In this document: one piece after another, positions 37,194 through 46,911 of the stretch
Layout: each line of letters opens with the position of its first letter
How positions within the stretch are numbered: position 1 is the stretch's first letter
From: Stappia sp. 28M-7
GTDB lineage: Bacteria; Pseudomonadota; Alphaproteobacteria; Rhizobiales; Stappiaceae
Assembly (NCBI RefSeq): GCF_014252955.1
Contig: NZ_JACMIA010000001.1
Coordinates: forward strand, 2,378,258-2,442,257
Length of the DNA stretch: 64,000 nt
Reading direction: 5' to 3'
The notes under the pieces: model-generated
Told to the model about the DNA's origin: nothing
Database searches by the model: none
The model's input: the letters and a program-made list of their open reading frames with translations, nothing else
Position numbers and translations under genes: made by a program

Positions 37194-37646
37194 ATGCGTA
37201 AAACCTGCCTGACCATTTTACTCGCAGCAGCACTCCCGGCGAGCGCTCTTGCCGGCGACATCCACATGATCTCCCGGCACTCCGACGGGTCTTTCTATGG
37301 CAGCCACAAGGTGTTCACCCGCGCCGGAGACAATCTCCACGAGATCTCGCTCTGCGGACGGGCCTACTTTGCCCGTGCGGCAACAGTCGCCTGGATGAAC
37401 TACGAGGCAGAAGAAGGCCGCGACGTCGGTTTGGAAATGAACCAGGGCAAGGGCTGGTACCGGATCTGCCAGGACCCGAGCAAGCAGGTCAAGCTCGCCG
37501 ATATCGGCGTCACCGGCACGAATGCGGAGGTGATGCGTGCGAGCGACGAGGCGGTGAACCGCCGCATGCGCTTCATCTACATCCGCCAGATCTTTTCCAA
37601 GGTCGGAAATTCCGGCGCCGCCTCATCGTCCTATCACGCACGCTGA
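37194..37646 (+). CDS. small secreted protein of unknown function
   Basis: 150 residues from the ATG at 37194 with AGGGA upstream; an ATG seven codons earlier is less likely. A clear signal peptide (MRKTCLTILLAAALPASALA) would leave a mature periplasmic or extracellular protein of about 130 residues. Three cysteines are present outside the signal: two near residues 55 and 92, and one within it. I recognise no domain. The gap before it holds CCCCAG/CTGGGG arms around an AT-rich loop (37131-37155). It is convergent with the COQ10-like gene 12 bp away. Confidence 0.75.
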   Translation: MRKTCLTILLAAALPASALAGDIHMISRHSDGSFYGSHKVFTRAGDNLHEISLCGRAYFARAATVAWMNYEAEEGRDVGLEMNQGKGWYRICQDPSKQVKLADIGVTGTNAEVMRASDEAVNRRMRFIYIRQIFSKVGNSGAASSSYHAR

Positions 37647-37658
37647 GGCGCTTAGAGG

Positions 37659-38117
37659 TCAGCCCGAAGCGCCGTAGACCACGTCGGCCCGCGCCTCGAA
37701 CGCGTCCGAGAACTTGCGGAACGCCCGGTCGAACATTGCCGACATCAACGCGCTGAGCGTGCGGCTCTTGAACTCGTAGGTAATGTCGAAACCGACCTCG
37801 CAGGCATCCTCGCCGAGCGGCTTGAACGTCCATACATTTTCAAGATGCCGGAACGGGCCATCGAGATATTCGACAAGAATCCGGCCTGCGGCAGGTTCCA
37901 GCGTCACGCGGCTGGTGAAGGTCTCGCGGAACAGCTTGTAGGCGACCGTCATGTCGGCCACCAGGACCTCGCGCCCCTCGCCGAGGTCCTTGCGCCCCCT
38001 CACCTGCAGCTTCTCGCAAAGCGGTACGAATTCGGGATACTTCTCCACATCGGCGACCAGAGCGAACATGTCCTCGCTGCTGTGCGCCACCTTGTGGACG
38101 GTCTGGAATGACGGCAT
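37659..38117 (-). CDS. COQ10/RatA-type SRPBCC protein
   Basis: 152-residue START-like fold protein of the family that includes mitochondrial COQ10, a coenzyme Q-binding chaperone, and bacterial RatA. Family stretches visible are MFALVADVEKYPEFVPLCE near 17-35 and the helix LMSAMFDRAFRKFSDAFEARA near the end. The start is the ATG at 38117; the frame is open further upstream without a better start. In Rhizobiales this gene regularly follows lipA, as here (61 bp). A coenzyme-Q role is more likely than the RatA toxin role, but neither is shown by sequence. Confidence 0.88.
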   Translation of the reverse strand: MPSFQTVHKVAHSSEDMFALVADVEKYPEFVPLCEKLQVRGRKDLGEGREVLVADMTVAYKLFRETFTSRVTLEPAAGRILVEYLDGPFRHLENVWTFKPLGEDACEVGFDITYEFKSRTLSALMSAMFDRAFRKFSDAFEARADVVYGASG

Positions 38118-38178
38118 GTGACGTTCGGTCCTGCGTCTTTCTCGTGTCGACGGCCCGGCACGCGGCCGGGCCGGAATA

Positions 38179-39162
38179 TCAGACGGAAGCAGCCTGGCCC
38201 AGCTTGGCCGCGCGCGCACGCTTCAGGTCCGCGAAGTCCTCGCCCGCGTGATGCGACGAACGGGTCAGCGGGCTGGCCGAAACCTTCAGGAAACCCTTGG
38301 CATAGGCGATCTTCTCGAATGCCGTGAACTCGTCCGGCGTCACGAAGCGCGCCACCGCGTGGTGCTTGGAGCTCGGCTGCAGATACTGGCCGATTGTCAG
38401 GAAGTCGACCTCTGCGGTGCGCAGATCGTCCATCAGCTGCAGCACCTCGTTCCGCTCCTCGCCGAGACCGACCATGATGCCCGACTTGGTGAACATGCTC
38501 GGGTCGATCTCCTTCACCTGCTGAAGCAGGCGGATGGAGTGGAAATAGCGCGCGCCGGGACGCACGGTCAGATACTTGGACGGCACCGTCTCCAGATTGT
38601 GGTTGAAGACGTCGGGCCGCGCGCGAACCACCGTTTCCAGGGCGCCGGGCTTGCGCAGGAAATCGGGCGTCAGCACCTCGATGGTGGTCGAGGGCGCGCG
38701 CTCGCGGATCGCCTGGATCACTTCGGCGAAATGGCCGGCACCACCGTCGGCAAGGTCGTCGCGGTCCACCGAGGTGATGACGACATGCTGCAGGCCCATC
38801 GTCGCGACGGCCTCGGCAACGCCGGTCGGTTCCTTCGGGTCGACCGGACCGGGCATGCCCGTGCGCACGTTGCAGAAGGCGCAGGCGCGGGTGCAGGTGT
38901 CGCCGAGGATCATGAAGCTGGCATGCTTCTTCGACCAGCACTCGCCGATATTCGGACAGCCCGCTTCCTCGCAGACGGTCACGAGATTGTTGGAGCGCAC
39001 CACCTGCTGCGTTTCCCGGTAGACGGGAGACGTCGGCGCCTTGACCCGGATCCAGGCAGGCTTGCGCTGAATCGGGTTGTCCGGCCGGTGGGCCTTTTCC
39101 GGATGGCGGGGCCGCTCGGCCTGCGAGCTGCCCTGGGTAACCGTGTCGAGGAGTGTAACCAT
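38179..39162 (-). CDS. lipA: lipoyl synthase
   Basis: Radical-SAM enzyme inserting two sulfurs into octanoyl groups to make the lipoyl cofactor used by PDH and other complexes. The 327 residues carry the auxiliary cluster cysteines C64, C69, C75 ([13 protein letters not shown]) and the radical-SAM cysteines C90, C94, C97 (CTRACAFC). The C-terminal RSSHHAGE is also present. It lies downstream of lpdA and pdhCBA, but a 1.7-kb block of unrelated small genes now separates them. Confidence 0.97.
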   Translation of the reverse strand: MVTLLDTVTQGSSQAERPRHPEKAHRPDNPIQRKPAWIRVKAPTSPVYRETQQVVRSNNLVTVCEEAGCPNIGECWSKKHASFMILGDTCTRACAFCNVRTGMPGPVDPKEPTGVAEAVATMGLQHVVITSVDRDDLADGGAGHFAEVIQAIRERAPSTTIEVLTPDFLRKPGALETVVRARPDVFNHNLETVPSKYLTVRPGARYFHSIRLLQQVKEIDPSMFTKSGIMVGLGEERNEVLQLMDDLRTAEVDFLTIGQYLQPSSKHHAVARFVTPDEFTAFEKIAYAKGFLKVSASPLTRSSHHAGEDFADLKRARAAKLGQAASV

Positions 39163-39216
39163 GGCACCTAAGTGTCGCTGTTGGGGTGAAAGGTCAAGCG
39201 GTTCCGCGCCGGTCTG

Positions 39217-39651
39217 CTATACCGCCGCAGCAGGTCTCATGTAGCTCTTCAACTGCGCAACGGCAGCCTCCCCCAGCGGCTGGGAGCGTCGTGTGCTCTC
39301 GTTCATCTGCACGATCACGCTGCGCGCCTTCGCCAGATGCCGCCCGTCCTGGCAGATCACCTGTTCCAGGGTTATGGAACTGCGCCCGACGTTCGCCACC
39401 GCGGTGCCGATCTCCACCGTGCCGGGCCACAGGCCTTCGGCAAGGAAGTCAAGCTCCAGCCGGGCGATCACAAAGGCCGCGCCCGGTTCTGCCAGCTCCC
39501 CGGCCACATGGAACAGGAGCTCCACCCGGCCGGTCTCCAGAAACGTCGAGTAGACCGCGTTGTTGACGTGTCCCTGCCGGTCCGTGTCGCTGTAGCGCAG
39601 CTTGTCGCTCGTGCGCAGCGGGTAGGCCTCGATTGGGGCTAACTCGTTCAA
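39217..39651 (-). CDS. 4HBT-family acyl-CoA thioesterase
   Basis: 144-residue hot-dog-fold thioesterase. The catalytic-type segment RYSDTDRQGHVNNAVYSTFLETGR is visible at about 19-42. The only plausible start is the TTG at 39651, which overlaps the stop of the upstream GlsB-like gene (TTGA), so translation is probably coupled; the frame stays open further upstream but only within that gene. Substrate unknown; relatives cleave short to medium acyl-CoAs. Confidence 0.85.
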   Translation of the reverse strand: MNELAPIEAYPLRTSDKLRYSDTDRQGHVNNAVYSTFLETGRVELLFHVAGELAEPGAAFVIARLELDFLAEGLWPGTVEIGTAVANVGRSSITLEQVICQDGRHLAKARSVIVQMNESTRRSQPLGEAAVAQLKSYMRPAAAV

Positions 39652-39887
39652 CTCCGGATCTTCCGCCAGACGAACAGAAGCAGGATCGCGCCCACCGTCG
39701 CCAGCACCAACTGATCGATGAAGCCGCCGCTGATGTTGAGCCTGAGGATCTCCGCGAGCTTGCCGCCGACGAGCGCACCGATCAGACCGACCATCAGGCT
39801 TCCCAGAAACCCGCCACGACTGCCGAGCACGCGATAAGCCACCGCGCCGGCGATCAGGCCGATGATGATCCACATGATCAGACCCAT
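39648..39887 (-). CDS. GlsB/YeaQ/YmgE-family membrane protein (copy A)
   Basis: 79-residue Gly-rich protein with three hydrophobic segments: MGLIMWIIIGLIAGAVAY, LGSLMVGLIGALVGG and the tail IDQLVLATVGAILLLFVW. The family was called transglycosylase-associated or stress-response membrane protein; its function is not established. Its stop overlaps the TTG start of the thioesterase gene. A second copy lies just upstream. Confidence 0.88.
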   Translation of the reverse strand: MGLIMWIIIGLIAGAVAYRVLGSRGGFLGSLMVGLIGALVGGKLAEILRLNISGGFIDQLVLATVGAILLLFVWRKIRS

Positions 39888-39962
39888 TGCATAGTCCCTT
39901 TCGGAAAATTCAGCCTTGGAAAGAAGGAGCTTTCGACACTCGCGAGAACCGGACGGCGTCCG

Positions 39963-40211
39963 TCAACTGATCCGTCGCGCGACGAAAACGACGACAATCG
40001 CACCGACGGTCGCGACCACGATCTGGTTGACGATGGCATTGCCGAGATTGATGTCGATGCCGAGCAGGTTGAACAGGAAACCGCCGACGAACGCGCCGAT
40101 CAGGCCGGAGACCAGATAGCGGATCAAACCACCTCCGCCGAGCACGAAGCTTGCCAACCAGCCCGCGACCAGACCGATCACACACCAGATCAGAATGTTT
40201 TCGAGTTCCAT
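39963..40211 (-). CDS. GlsB/YeaQ/YmgE-family membrane protein (copy B)
   Basis: 82 residues from the ATG at 40211, preceded by GGGGGA; an upstream in-frame ATG at 40298 lies inside the next gene. Same layout as copy A (IWCVIGLVAGWLASFVLGGGG, YLVSGLIGAFVGGFLFNLLG, then VVATVGAIVVVFVARR), but clearly diverged in sequence, so this is an old tandem duplication. It lies 75 bp upstream of copy A. Confidence 0.87.
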   Translation of the reverse strand: MELENILIWCVIGLVAGWLASFVLGGGGLIRYLVSGLIGAFVGGFLFNLLGIDINLGNAIVNQIVVATVGAIVVVFVARRIS

Positions 40212-40227
40212 AGCGAATCCCCCATCA

Positions 40228-40770
40228 CTAGGTATAGAATAGAGCCCCTCCTGCAAAATAACACCCGATGAAAAACAAAACAAAAGACAAAATTCCAAAT
40301 AATAAAGATACCCACGCAGTTCCCGTCACCCAACGACTGATTTTGGCAATAGATGGTTGAATTTCTTTAATGTAATCATCATATATCTTTTCATTTCTTT
40401 CATAGTATTGATTATCATTATATTTTATAATATTAATACTCTCAGTATTCTTTTCGAATCGTTCCGATAAAGCTCCGATTTGGAAGTTTATGTAAGCGCC
40501 TCCTGCACACAGGGCCGCAAAAACGATTCCCAAAACGAACATTGTGGCGGGTAAATATAGAAGTGACGGCTCCTGCTGTGGAGCCTCCCGCAACAACGAA
40601 ATGTAGACAGGAGGAAGTGCAAATAAAGCCGCGCCATTAAGAATAAACGCACTCCTAACTGCAAGCATTCCGTAACTTGCAGAATGCTGCATGCATGCGA
40701 TATAACGCGCATTATTACGATCAAGCGCTTTTTCAGTTCTTTCTATGACGATTTTTTGTTCTTCTCGCAT
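40228..40770 (-). CDS. AT-rich membrane protein, unknown, probably acquired
   Basis: 180 residues. Base composition and codon use are sharply unlike the surroundings: AAT, ATA and TAT codons are common where neighbours use GC-ending ones, and the upstream 100 bp is also AT-rich. The N-terminus is polar (MREEQKIVIERTEKALDRNN). Helices lie at about 33-58 and 70-95, a polar and probably coiled region follows (about 98-140, with ERFEKNTESINIIKYNDNQ), and one or two helices (150-178) end the protein. No known domain is recognised. The gene fits between the GlsB copy B start and lpdA with no repeats or tRNA beside it. Transfer from another organism is inferred from composition. Confidence 0.72.
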   Translation of the reverse strand: MREEQKIVIERTEKALDRNNARYIACMQHSASYGMLAVRSAFILNGAALFALPPVYISLLREAPQQEPSLLYLPATMFVLGIVFAALCAGGAYINFQIGALSERFEKNTESINIIKYNDNQYYERNEKIYDDYIKEIQPSIAKISRWVTGTAWVSLLFGILSFVLFFIGCYFAGGALFYT

Positions 40771-40861
40771 CCAACCACCTTTGAAACCATTAAACCTTGC
40801 GCGCCGTTGAATAAACGGCCGAGATTCTAAAATACAAAGATGACATCGAAGGAAGCCCCCT

Positions 40862-40876
40862 GTACAGAAGCTGTAC
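40862..40876. repeat. GTACAG-AAG-CTGTAC dyad after lpdA
   Basis: Perfect 6-bp inverted repeat 11-25 bp past the lpdA stop. There is no T-run in either direction, so terminator function is doubtful; it might mark the border of the AT-rich insert, which begins here. Confidence 0.35.
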
Positions 40877-40886
40877 TTGGGACGCT

Positions 40887-42335
40887 CTACGCGTTCAGTA
40901 CCCGGCCATAGGCGTCGAGCACGCTTTCCTTCATCATTTCCGACAGGGTCGGATGCGGGAAGATCGTGTGCATCAGCTCTTCCTCGGTGGTCTCCAGGTT
41001 CATGGCGACCACGAAGCCCTGGATCAGCTCGGTCACTTCAGCGCCGACCATGTGGGCGCCGATCAGCTCGCCGGTCTTCTTGTCGAAGATCGTCTTGATC
41101 ATGCCCTGGTCCTCGCCGAGCGCGATCGCCTTGCCGTTGGCCGCGAAGCTGTAGCGGCCGACGCGGATGTCGCGGCCCTGCTCCTTGGCCTTGGCTTCTG
41201 TGAGGCCGACGGAGGCGACCTGCGGGTTGCAGTAGGTGCAGCCCGGAATGCGGCCCTTCTCCATCGGGTGGACACCCGGAACGCCGGCGATCTTCTCGAT
41301 GCAGATGACGCCCTCGTGCTCGGCCTTGTGAGCCAGCATCGGCGGACCGGCGACGTCACCAATGGCGTAGATGCCCGGCACGTTGGTCTTGCCGTAGCCG
41401 TCGATGACGATGCAGCCGCGGTCGGTTTTGACGCCGAGCGACTCGAGGCCGAGGCCTTCGATATTGCCCTGGACGCCAACGGCGGAGATCAGACGGTCGG
41501 CCGTGATCTTCTCGACCTTGCCATCCTTGGTCTCCACATGCGCGGTGACGGAATTCGCGCCCTTCTCAACCTTGGCGACCTTGGCCTCGGTGAGGATCTT
41601 GAGGCCGCGCTTTTCCAGCTGCTTGCGGGCGAAGGCGGAGATCTCGGCGTCTTCCACCGGCATGACCTGCGGCATCACCTCGACGACGGTCACCTCGGCG
41701 CCCATCGAACGGTAGAAGGAGGCGAACTCGATGCCGATGGCGCCCGAGCCCATCACGACCAGCGACTTGGGCATGACGTCCGGCTTCATCGCCTCGAAAT
41801 AGGTCCAGATCAGCTTGCCGTCCGGCTCGATGCCCGGCAGGGCGCGCGGACGCGCGCCGGTCGCAACGATGATGTGCTTGGCGGTGTAGGTGCCCTCGCC
41901 CTTGACGCCCTTCGGCACAGGGTTCTGCGGCTCGACCACCGGCTTCGTCGACTTGCCGACGCTGATCTCGCCGGGCTTGGTCAGCTTCGCCTCGCCCCAG
42001 ATCACGTCGATCTTGTTCTTCTTCATCAGGAAGGCGACGCCGCCGTTGAGACGGGCCGAGACGCCGCGCGAGCGGGCGACCACGTCCTTGACGTCGGCGG
42101 TCATCTTGCCCTCGAGCTTGAGGCCGTAGCTCTTGGCATGGTTGGCGTGATCGAGGATCTCCGCGGACCGGAGCAGCGCCTTGGTGGGAATGCAGCCCCA
42201 GTTAAGGCAGATGCCGCCAAGATGCTCGCGCTCGACGATCGCGGTCTTGAGTCCGAGCTGCGCCGCACGGATGGCCGTGACATAGCCTCCCGGGCCCGAG
42301 CCGATGATGATGACGTCGTAGGACGTACCGCTCAT
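40887..42335 (-). CDS. lpdA: dihydrolipoamide dehydrogenase (E3)
   Basis: Reoxidises dihydrolipoamide on E2 and reduces NAD+. The 482 residues have FAD-binding GSGPGGYVTAIRA (12-24), the redox disulfide C43-C48 (GGICLNWGCIP), the NAD motif MGSGAIGIEFASF, and the C-terminal catalytic PHPTLSEMM. It follows pdhC by 106 bp with a strong hairpin in the gap, so its expression may be tuned separately from the other PDH genes. Confidence 0.97.
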   Translation of the reverse strand: MSGTSYDVIIIGSGPGGYVTAIRAAQLGLKTAIVEREHLGGICLNWGCIPTKALLRSAEILDHANHAKSYGLKLEGKMTADVKDVVARSRGVSARLNGGVAFLMKKNKIDVIWGEAKLTKPGEISVGKSTKPVVEPQNPVPKGVKGEGTYTAKHIIVATGARPRALPGIEPDGKLIWTYFEAMKPDVMPKSLVVMGSGAIGIEFASFYRSMGAEVTVVEVMPQVMPVEDAEISAFARKQLEKRGLKILTEAKVAKVEKGANSVTAHVETKDGKVEKITADRLISAVGVQGNIEGLGLESLGVKTDRGCIVIDGYGKTNVPGIYAIGDVAGPPMLAHKAEHEGVICIEKIAGVPGVHPMEKGRIPGCTYCNPQVASVGLTEAKAKEQGRDIRVGRYSFAANGKAIALGEDQGMIKTIFDKKTGELIGAHMVGAEVTELIQGFVVAMNLETTEEELMHTIFPHPTLSEMMKESVLDAYGRVLNA

Positions 42336-42405
42336 GAAAAGTCCTCCAGATAGGACGGCGGGCGCGCCGGAAGGCTGCGCCCGGCGGAAACGGAATAGAT
42401 GGCAA

Positions 42406-42438
42406 GACGGCCGGCGCCACAGCAGGGCGCCGGCCGTC
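42406..42438 (-). other. intercistronic hairpin between pdhC and lpdA
   Basis: GACGGCCGGCGCC (42406-42418) and GGCGCCGGCCGTC (42426-42438) form a perfect 13-bp stem with a 7-nt loop, starting 4 bp past the pdhC stop. On the transcribed strand it is followed by TTGCC rather than a T-run, so partial termination or mRNA protection is more likely than full termination. Confidence 0.6.
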
Positions 42439-42441
42439 CTA

Positions 42442-43815
42442 TCACACCAGCATGCTCATCGGGTTTTCGATGAACTGCCGGAACGCAGACATCAATTCCG
42501 CGCCGAGGGCGCCGTCGACCGCGCGGTGGTCGGTCGACAGGGTCACCGACATGACGGTGGCAATTGCCAAGGCGCCGTTCTTGACCACGGCGCGCTGCTC
42601 GCCGGCACCGACCGCGAGAATGGTCGCGTGCGGCGGATTGATCACCGCAGCGAAGTCCTTGATCCCGAACATGCCGAGATTGGACACGGAGGTGGTGCCG
42701 CCCTGGTATTCCTGCGGCTGCAGCTTGCGGCTGCGGGCGCGGCCAGCCAGGTCCTTCATCTCGTTGGAGATCGCTGACAGGGTCTTCTCGTCGGCACGGC
42801 GGATGATCGGGGTGATCAGGCCGCCCTCGATGGCCACGGCAACGCCGACATCGGCGTGCTTGTGGACCAGCATGCCGCCGTCGGTCCAGCTGGCATTGGC
42901 CGCCGGCACCGCCTTCAGCGCCAGCGCATGGGCCTTGATGACCATGTCGTTGACCGAGAGCTTGTAGGCCGGCTTGCCGTCCTTGTCCTTCGGCGCCGCG
43001 TCGTTGAGCTGGGCACGAAGGGCCAGCAGCGCGTCGAGCTCGCAATCCACCGTCAGGTAGAAATGCGGCACGGTCTGCTTGGACTCCGTCAGGCGCTTGG
43101 CGATGGTCTTGCGCATGTTGTCATGCGGCACGACCTCGTAGCTACCCTCCTCGAAGAGCTTGAGCACCTGGGAATCCGCCATGCCAGACGGCGCGGCAGC
43201 CTTGGGAGCCTCGGCAGCAGCGGGCTTTTCGGCCGCAGCGGCCTTCGGTGTATCCGCACCCTTGCGGCCGGTACCGGACTTCAGCGCTTCGTCCACATCG
43301 CGCTTGACGATGCGGCCATGCGGACCGGAGCCGGAGATCGCGGCAAGATCGAGACCGTCCTGCGCCGCAAGCCGGCGCGCGAGCGGCGAGGCAAAGATGC
43401 GCTCGCCCTTGTCGCTGGCCGGCGCCGGCGGCGCCTTGGCGGGGGCCGCCTGCTGGGCGGCTGCCGGAGCGGACGGTTCCGACTTGGCCGGGGCCTCGGA
43501 CTTTGCCGGAGCCTCCGCCTTGGCCGGCGCGGCGTCGGCCTTCGCGGCGCCGTCGAGGGAGGAGGCATCCTCCCCCTCTTCCAGCAGCAGCGCGATGACC
43601 TCGTTGACCTTCACACCCTCGGTGCCTTCCGCAACGAGGATCTTGCCGACCGTGCCCTCGTCGACCGCTTCGACTTCCATGGTCGCCTTGTCGGTCTCGA
43701 TTTCCGCGATGACGTCGCCGGAGGAGACGGTGTCGCCCTCCTTGACCAGCCACCTGGCGAGATTGCCCTCTTCCATCGTCGGCGAGAGGGCCGGCATCAA
43801 AATCTTGATTGGCAT
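42442..43815 (-). CDS. pdhC: pyruvate dehydrogenase E2, dihydrolipoamide acetyltransferase
   Basis: Transfers acetyl groups to CoA at the core of PDH. Of 457 residues, one lipoyl domain (1-80) has K43 in [10 protein letters not shown] as lipoylation site. An Ala/Pro/Lys-rich linker (about 95-135), a peripheral-subunit-binding domain ([17 protein letters not shown] and [11 protein letters not shown]) and a catalytic domain with [11 protein letters not shown] follow. A second Ala-rich linker lies at about 180-210. It is 15 bp after pdhB. Confidence 0.97.
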   Translation of the reverse strand: MPIKILMPALSPTMEEGNLARWLVKEGDTVSSGDVIAEIETDKATMEVEAVDEGTVGKILVAEGTEGVKVNEVIALLLEEGEDASSLDGAAKADAAPAKAEAPAKSEAPAKSEPSAPAAAQQAAPAKAPPAPASDKGERIFASPLARRLAAQDGLDLAAISGSGPHGRIVKRDVDEALKSGTGRKGADTPKAAAAEKPAAAEAPKAAAPSGMADSQVLKLFEEGSYEVVPHDNMRKTIAKRLTESKQTVPHFYLTVDCELDALLALRAQLNDAAPKDKDGKPAYKLSVNDMVIKAHALALKAVPAANASWTDGGMLVHKHADVGVAVAIEGGLITPIIRRADEKTLSAISNEMKDLAGRARSRKLQPQEYQGGTTSVSNLGMFGIKDFAAVINPPHATILAVGAGEQRAVVKNGALAIATVMSVTLSTDHRAVDGALGAELMSAFRQFIENPMSMLV

Positions 43816-43830
43816 CGTCTCTTCCCCGCC

Positions 43831-45222
<1,392 letters not shown>

Positions 45223-45237
45223 CGTACGCTCCCGCGA

Positions 45238-46290
45238 TCAAAGAAGAATGTCGGTGTAGAGCTCGGATACATCCGGCTCCGGATCCGTCTGCGCGAACTC
45301 GGCGGACTCCGCCACGATCTCGCGCACCTCCTTGTCGATGGCCTTGAGGTCATCCTCGCTCGCCCACCCGTTCTCCAGCAGACGCTTGCGGACCTGCTCG
45401 ATCGGATCGTGCTCGGTGCGCATCTTCTGGACCTCCTCCTTCGACCGGTACTTGGCCGGGTCGGACATGGAGTGGCCGCGATAGCGATAGGTGATCATTT
45501 CGAGGATGTACGGGCCCTTGCCCGAGCGGCAATGCTCGAGCGCCTTCTCGCTGGCCGCCATGACGGCGCGCACGTCCATGCCGTCGACCTGCTCGCCGGG
45601 AATGCCGAACGAGGCGCCGCGCTGGGACAGGTCCGTCGTCGCGGAGGCACGCTCGATGCTGGTGCCCATGCCGTACTTGTTGTTCTCGATGACATAGACC
45701 ACGGGCAGCTTCCAGAGCTGCGCCATGTTGAAGCTCTCGTAGACCTGGCCCTGGTTGGAGGCGCCGTCGCCGAAGAAGGTCATCGCGACCGCACCGTTCT
45801 CGCGGTAGCGGTTGGCGAAGCCAAGGCCGGTGCCGAGCGAGACCTGGGCGCCGACGATGCCGTGGCCGCCGTAGAACTGCTTTTCCTTGGAGAACATGTG
45901 CATGGAGCCGCCCTTCCCCTTGGAATAGCCGCCCCGACGTCCGGTCAGCTCGGCCATGACGCCCTTCGGGTCCATGTCCATGGCGAGCATATGGCCGTGA
46001 TCACGATAGCCGGTGATCATCTGGTCGCCGTCCTTGGATGCCATGCGCATGCCGACGACGACTGCTTCCTGGCCGATATAAAGGTGACAGAAGCCACCGA
46101 TCAGGCCCATGCCATAAAGCTGGCCGGCCTTTTCCTCAAAGCGGCGAATGAGCAGCATGTGCCGATAGGCACCCAGTTCCTGCTCCTTGGTGAACTCTAC
46201 GATCGCGGGCGACGATTTGGCCGCCCCTCCCTTCGACCGGGCAGCGCTCTTCGAGCGTGCACCGGAGGCCTTGCCAGACGTTCCAGCCAT
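45238..46290 (-). CDS. pdhA: pyruvate dehydrogenase E1 alpha subunit
   Basis: Thiamine-diphosphate subunit that decarboxylates pyruvate. The 350 residues carry the ThDP motif GDGASNQGQVYESFN with NN at its end (VIENN), and the phosphorylation-loop-like region around YRYRGHSMSDPAKYR. A Lys/Ala-rich N-terminal tail (about 1-28) precedes the fold. It is the first gene of pdhABC-lpdA; the upstream 195 bp is unusually AT-rich and full of dyads. Confidence 0.97.
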   Translation of the reverse strand: MAGTSGKASGARSKSAARSKGGAAKSSPAIVEFTKEQELGAYRHMLLIRRFEEKAGQLYGMGLIGGFCHLYIGQEAVVVGMRMASKDGDQMITGYRDHGHMLAMDMDPKGVMAELTGRRGGYSKGKGGSMHMFSKEKQFYGGHGIVGAQVSLGTGLGFANRYRENGAVAMTFFGDGASNQGQVYESFNMAQLWKLPVVYVIENNKYGMGTSIERASATTDLSQRGASFGIPGEQVDGMDVRAVMAASEKALEHCRSGKGPYILEMITYRYRGHSMSDPAKYRSKEEVQKMRTEHDPIEQVRKRLLENGWASEDDLKAIDKEVREIVAESAEFAQTDPEPDVSELYTDILL

Positions 46291-46396
46291 GTCCCTCGTC
46301 TCGGTTTTGCGCCCCTTGCGGGACGGCGTTTCCCCTTCAACAATCTAGCGGAAGGTACGCGAGGCGAAAAGTCAATGAAAGCCGGAAGTTACCGAG

Positions 46397-46438
46397 TCGA
46401 AAAACAGATCAAATAATTGATATATATAGACTTTTCGA
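46397..46438. promoter_or_regulatory. nested dyads upstream of pdhA, candidate operator/promoter region
   Basis: TCGAAAA (46397-46403) and TTTTCGA (46432-46438) enclose ATCAA-ATAA-TTGAT (46408-46421) and a TATATATA stretch, about 107-148 bp upstream of the pdhA start. The patch is very AT-rich in a GC-rich genome, as expected for a regulated promoter. The regulator is not identified; a pyruvate-responsive GntR or Lrp-type factor would be a reasonable guess only. Confidence 0.45.
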
Positions 46439-46449
46439 ATTTTAACAGA

Positions 46450-46481
46450 AATTCGGTTCAATATACATTATGAACTGAATT
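46450..46481 (-). terminator. inverted repeat just after ftsB
   Basis: AATTCGGTTCA (46450-46460) and TGAACTGAATT (46471-46481) pair over 11 bp, with one G-U, around a 10-nt AT loop. It lies 5 bp past the ftsB stop. It could end the mfd-ftsB transcript or belong to the pdhA control region; no strong T-run follows. Confidence 0.4.
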
Positions 46482-46485
46482 TTGG

Positions 46486-46875
46486 TTATTTTGCCGAGGC
46501 ATGGCTCGGTCGCAGGATTGCAAGCTCCTGCGGGTTCACCAGATTGAGGCTCGCGCGCGCGCGCTCGTCGATCATGTCCGGATCGAGGCTCTCGGGGCGC
46601 AGCAACATCACGCGCCTCAGCAATTCTTCGCGCTCCCCCCGCACCACGGCAAGCTCTTTTTCCAGCTCGGCGTAGCGGTGCTCGATCCGGGCTTTGCCCA
46701 CGAGACCGAGTTCGCCATTCAGCGCGTGAAAGGCGAAGTAGGCGACAAGCCCCACGGCAATCGCGGGCACCGTGAGGCGCTGGCGAAGGGTGCGGCGGCG
46801 GTAACGGGTGGAATTGAACGGCACGGAAGCGACCCGACTCGATACGAACAGTTCGACGGGACCACTATCGGCCAA
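46486..46875 (-). CDS. ftsB: septum formation initiator family protein (FtsB/DivIC-like)
   Basis: 129-residue bitopic membrane protein. A basic cytoplasmic N-terminus (YRRRTLRQR) precedes one transmembrane helix (about 33-52). A coiled coil (about 60-95, RIEHRYAELEKELAVVRGEREELLRRV) and a periplasmic end with DMIDERARASLNL follow. FtsB links early and late divisome proteins. It lies 36 bp after mfd and upstream of pdhA; in many Rhizobiales it directly follows eno. Confidence 0.9.
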   Translation of the reverse strand: MADSGPVELFVSSRVASVPFNSTRYRRRTLRQRLTVPAIAVGLVAYFAFHALNGELGLVGKARIEHRYAELEKELAVVRGEREELLRRVMLLRPESLDPDMIDERARASLNLVNPQELAILRPSHASAK

Positions 46876-46911
46876 CAGCCTTAATGGTTGGTTGCCGCCC
46901 GAGCGAAAGGC

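Noticed and set aside
37659-38117. RatA toxin of a RatAB toxin-antitoxin pair
   Set aside because: There is no RatB-like partner beside it, and its position after lipA matches the COQ10-like gene of Rhizobiales.
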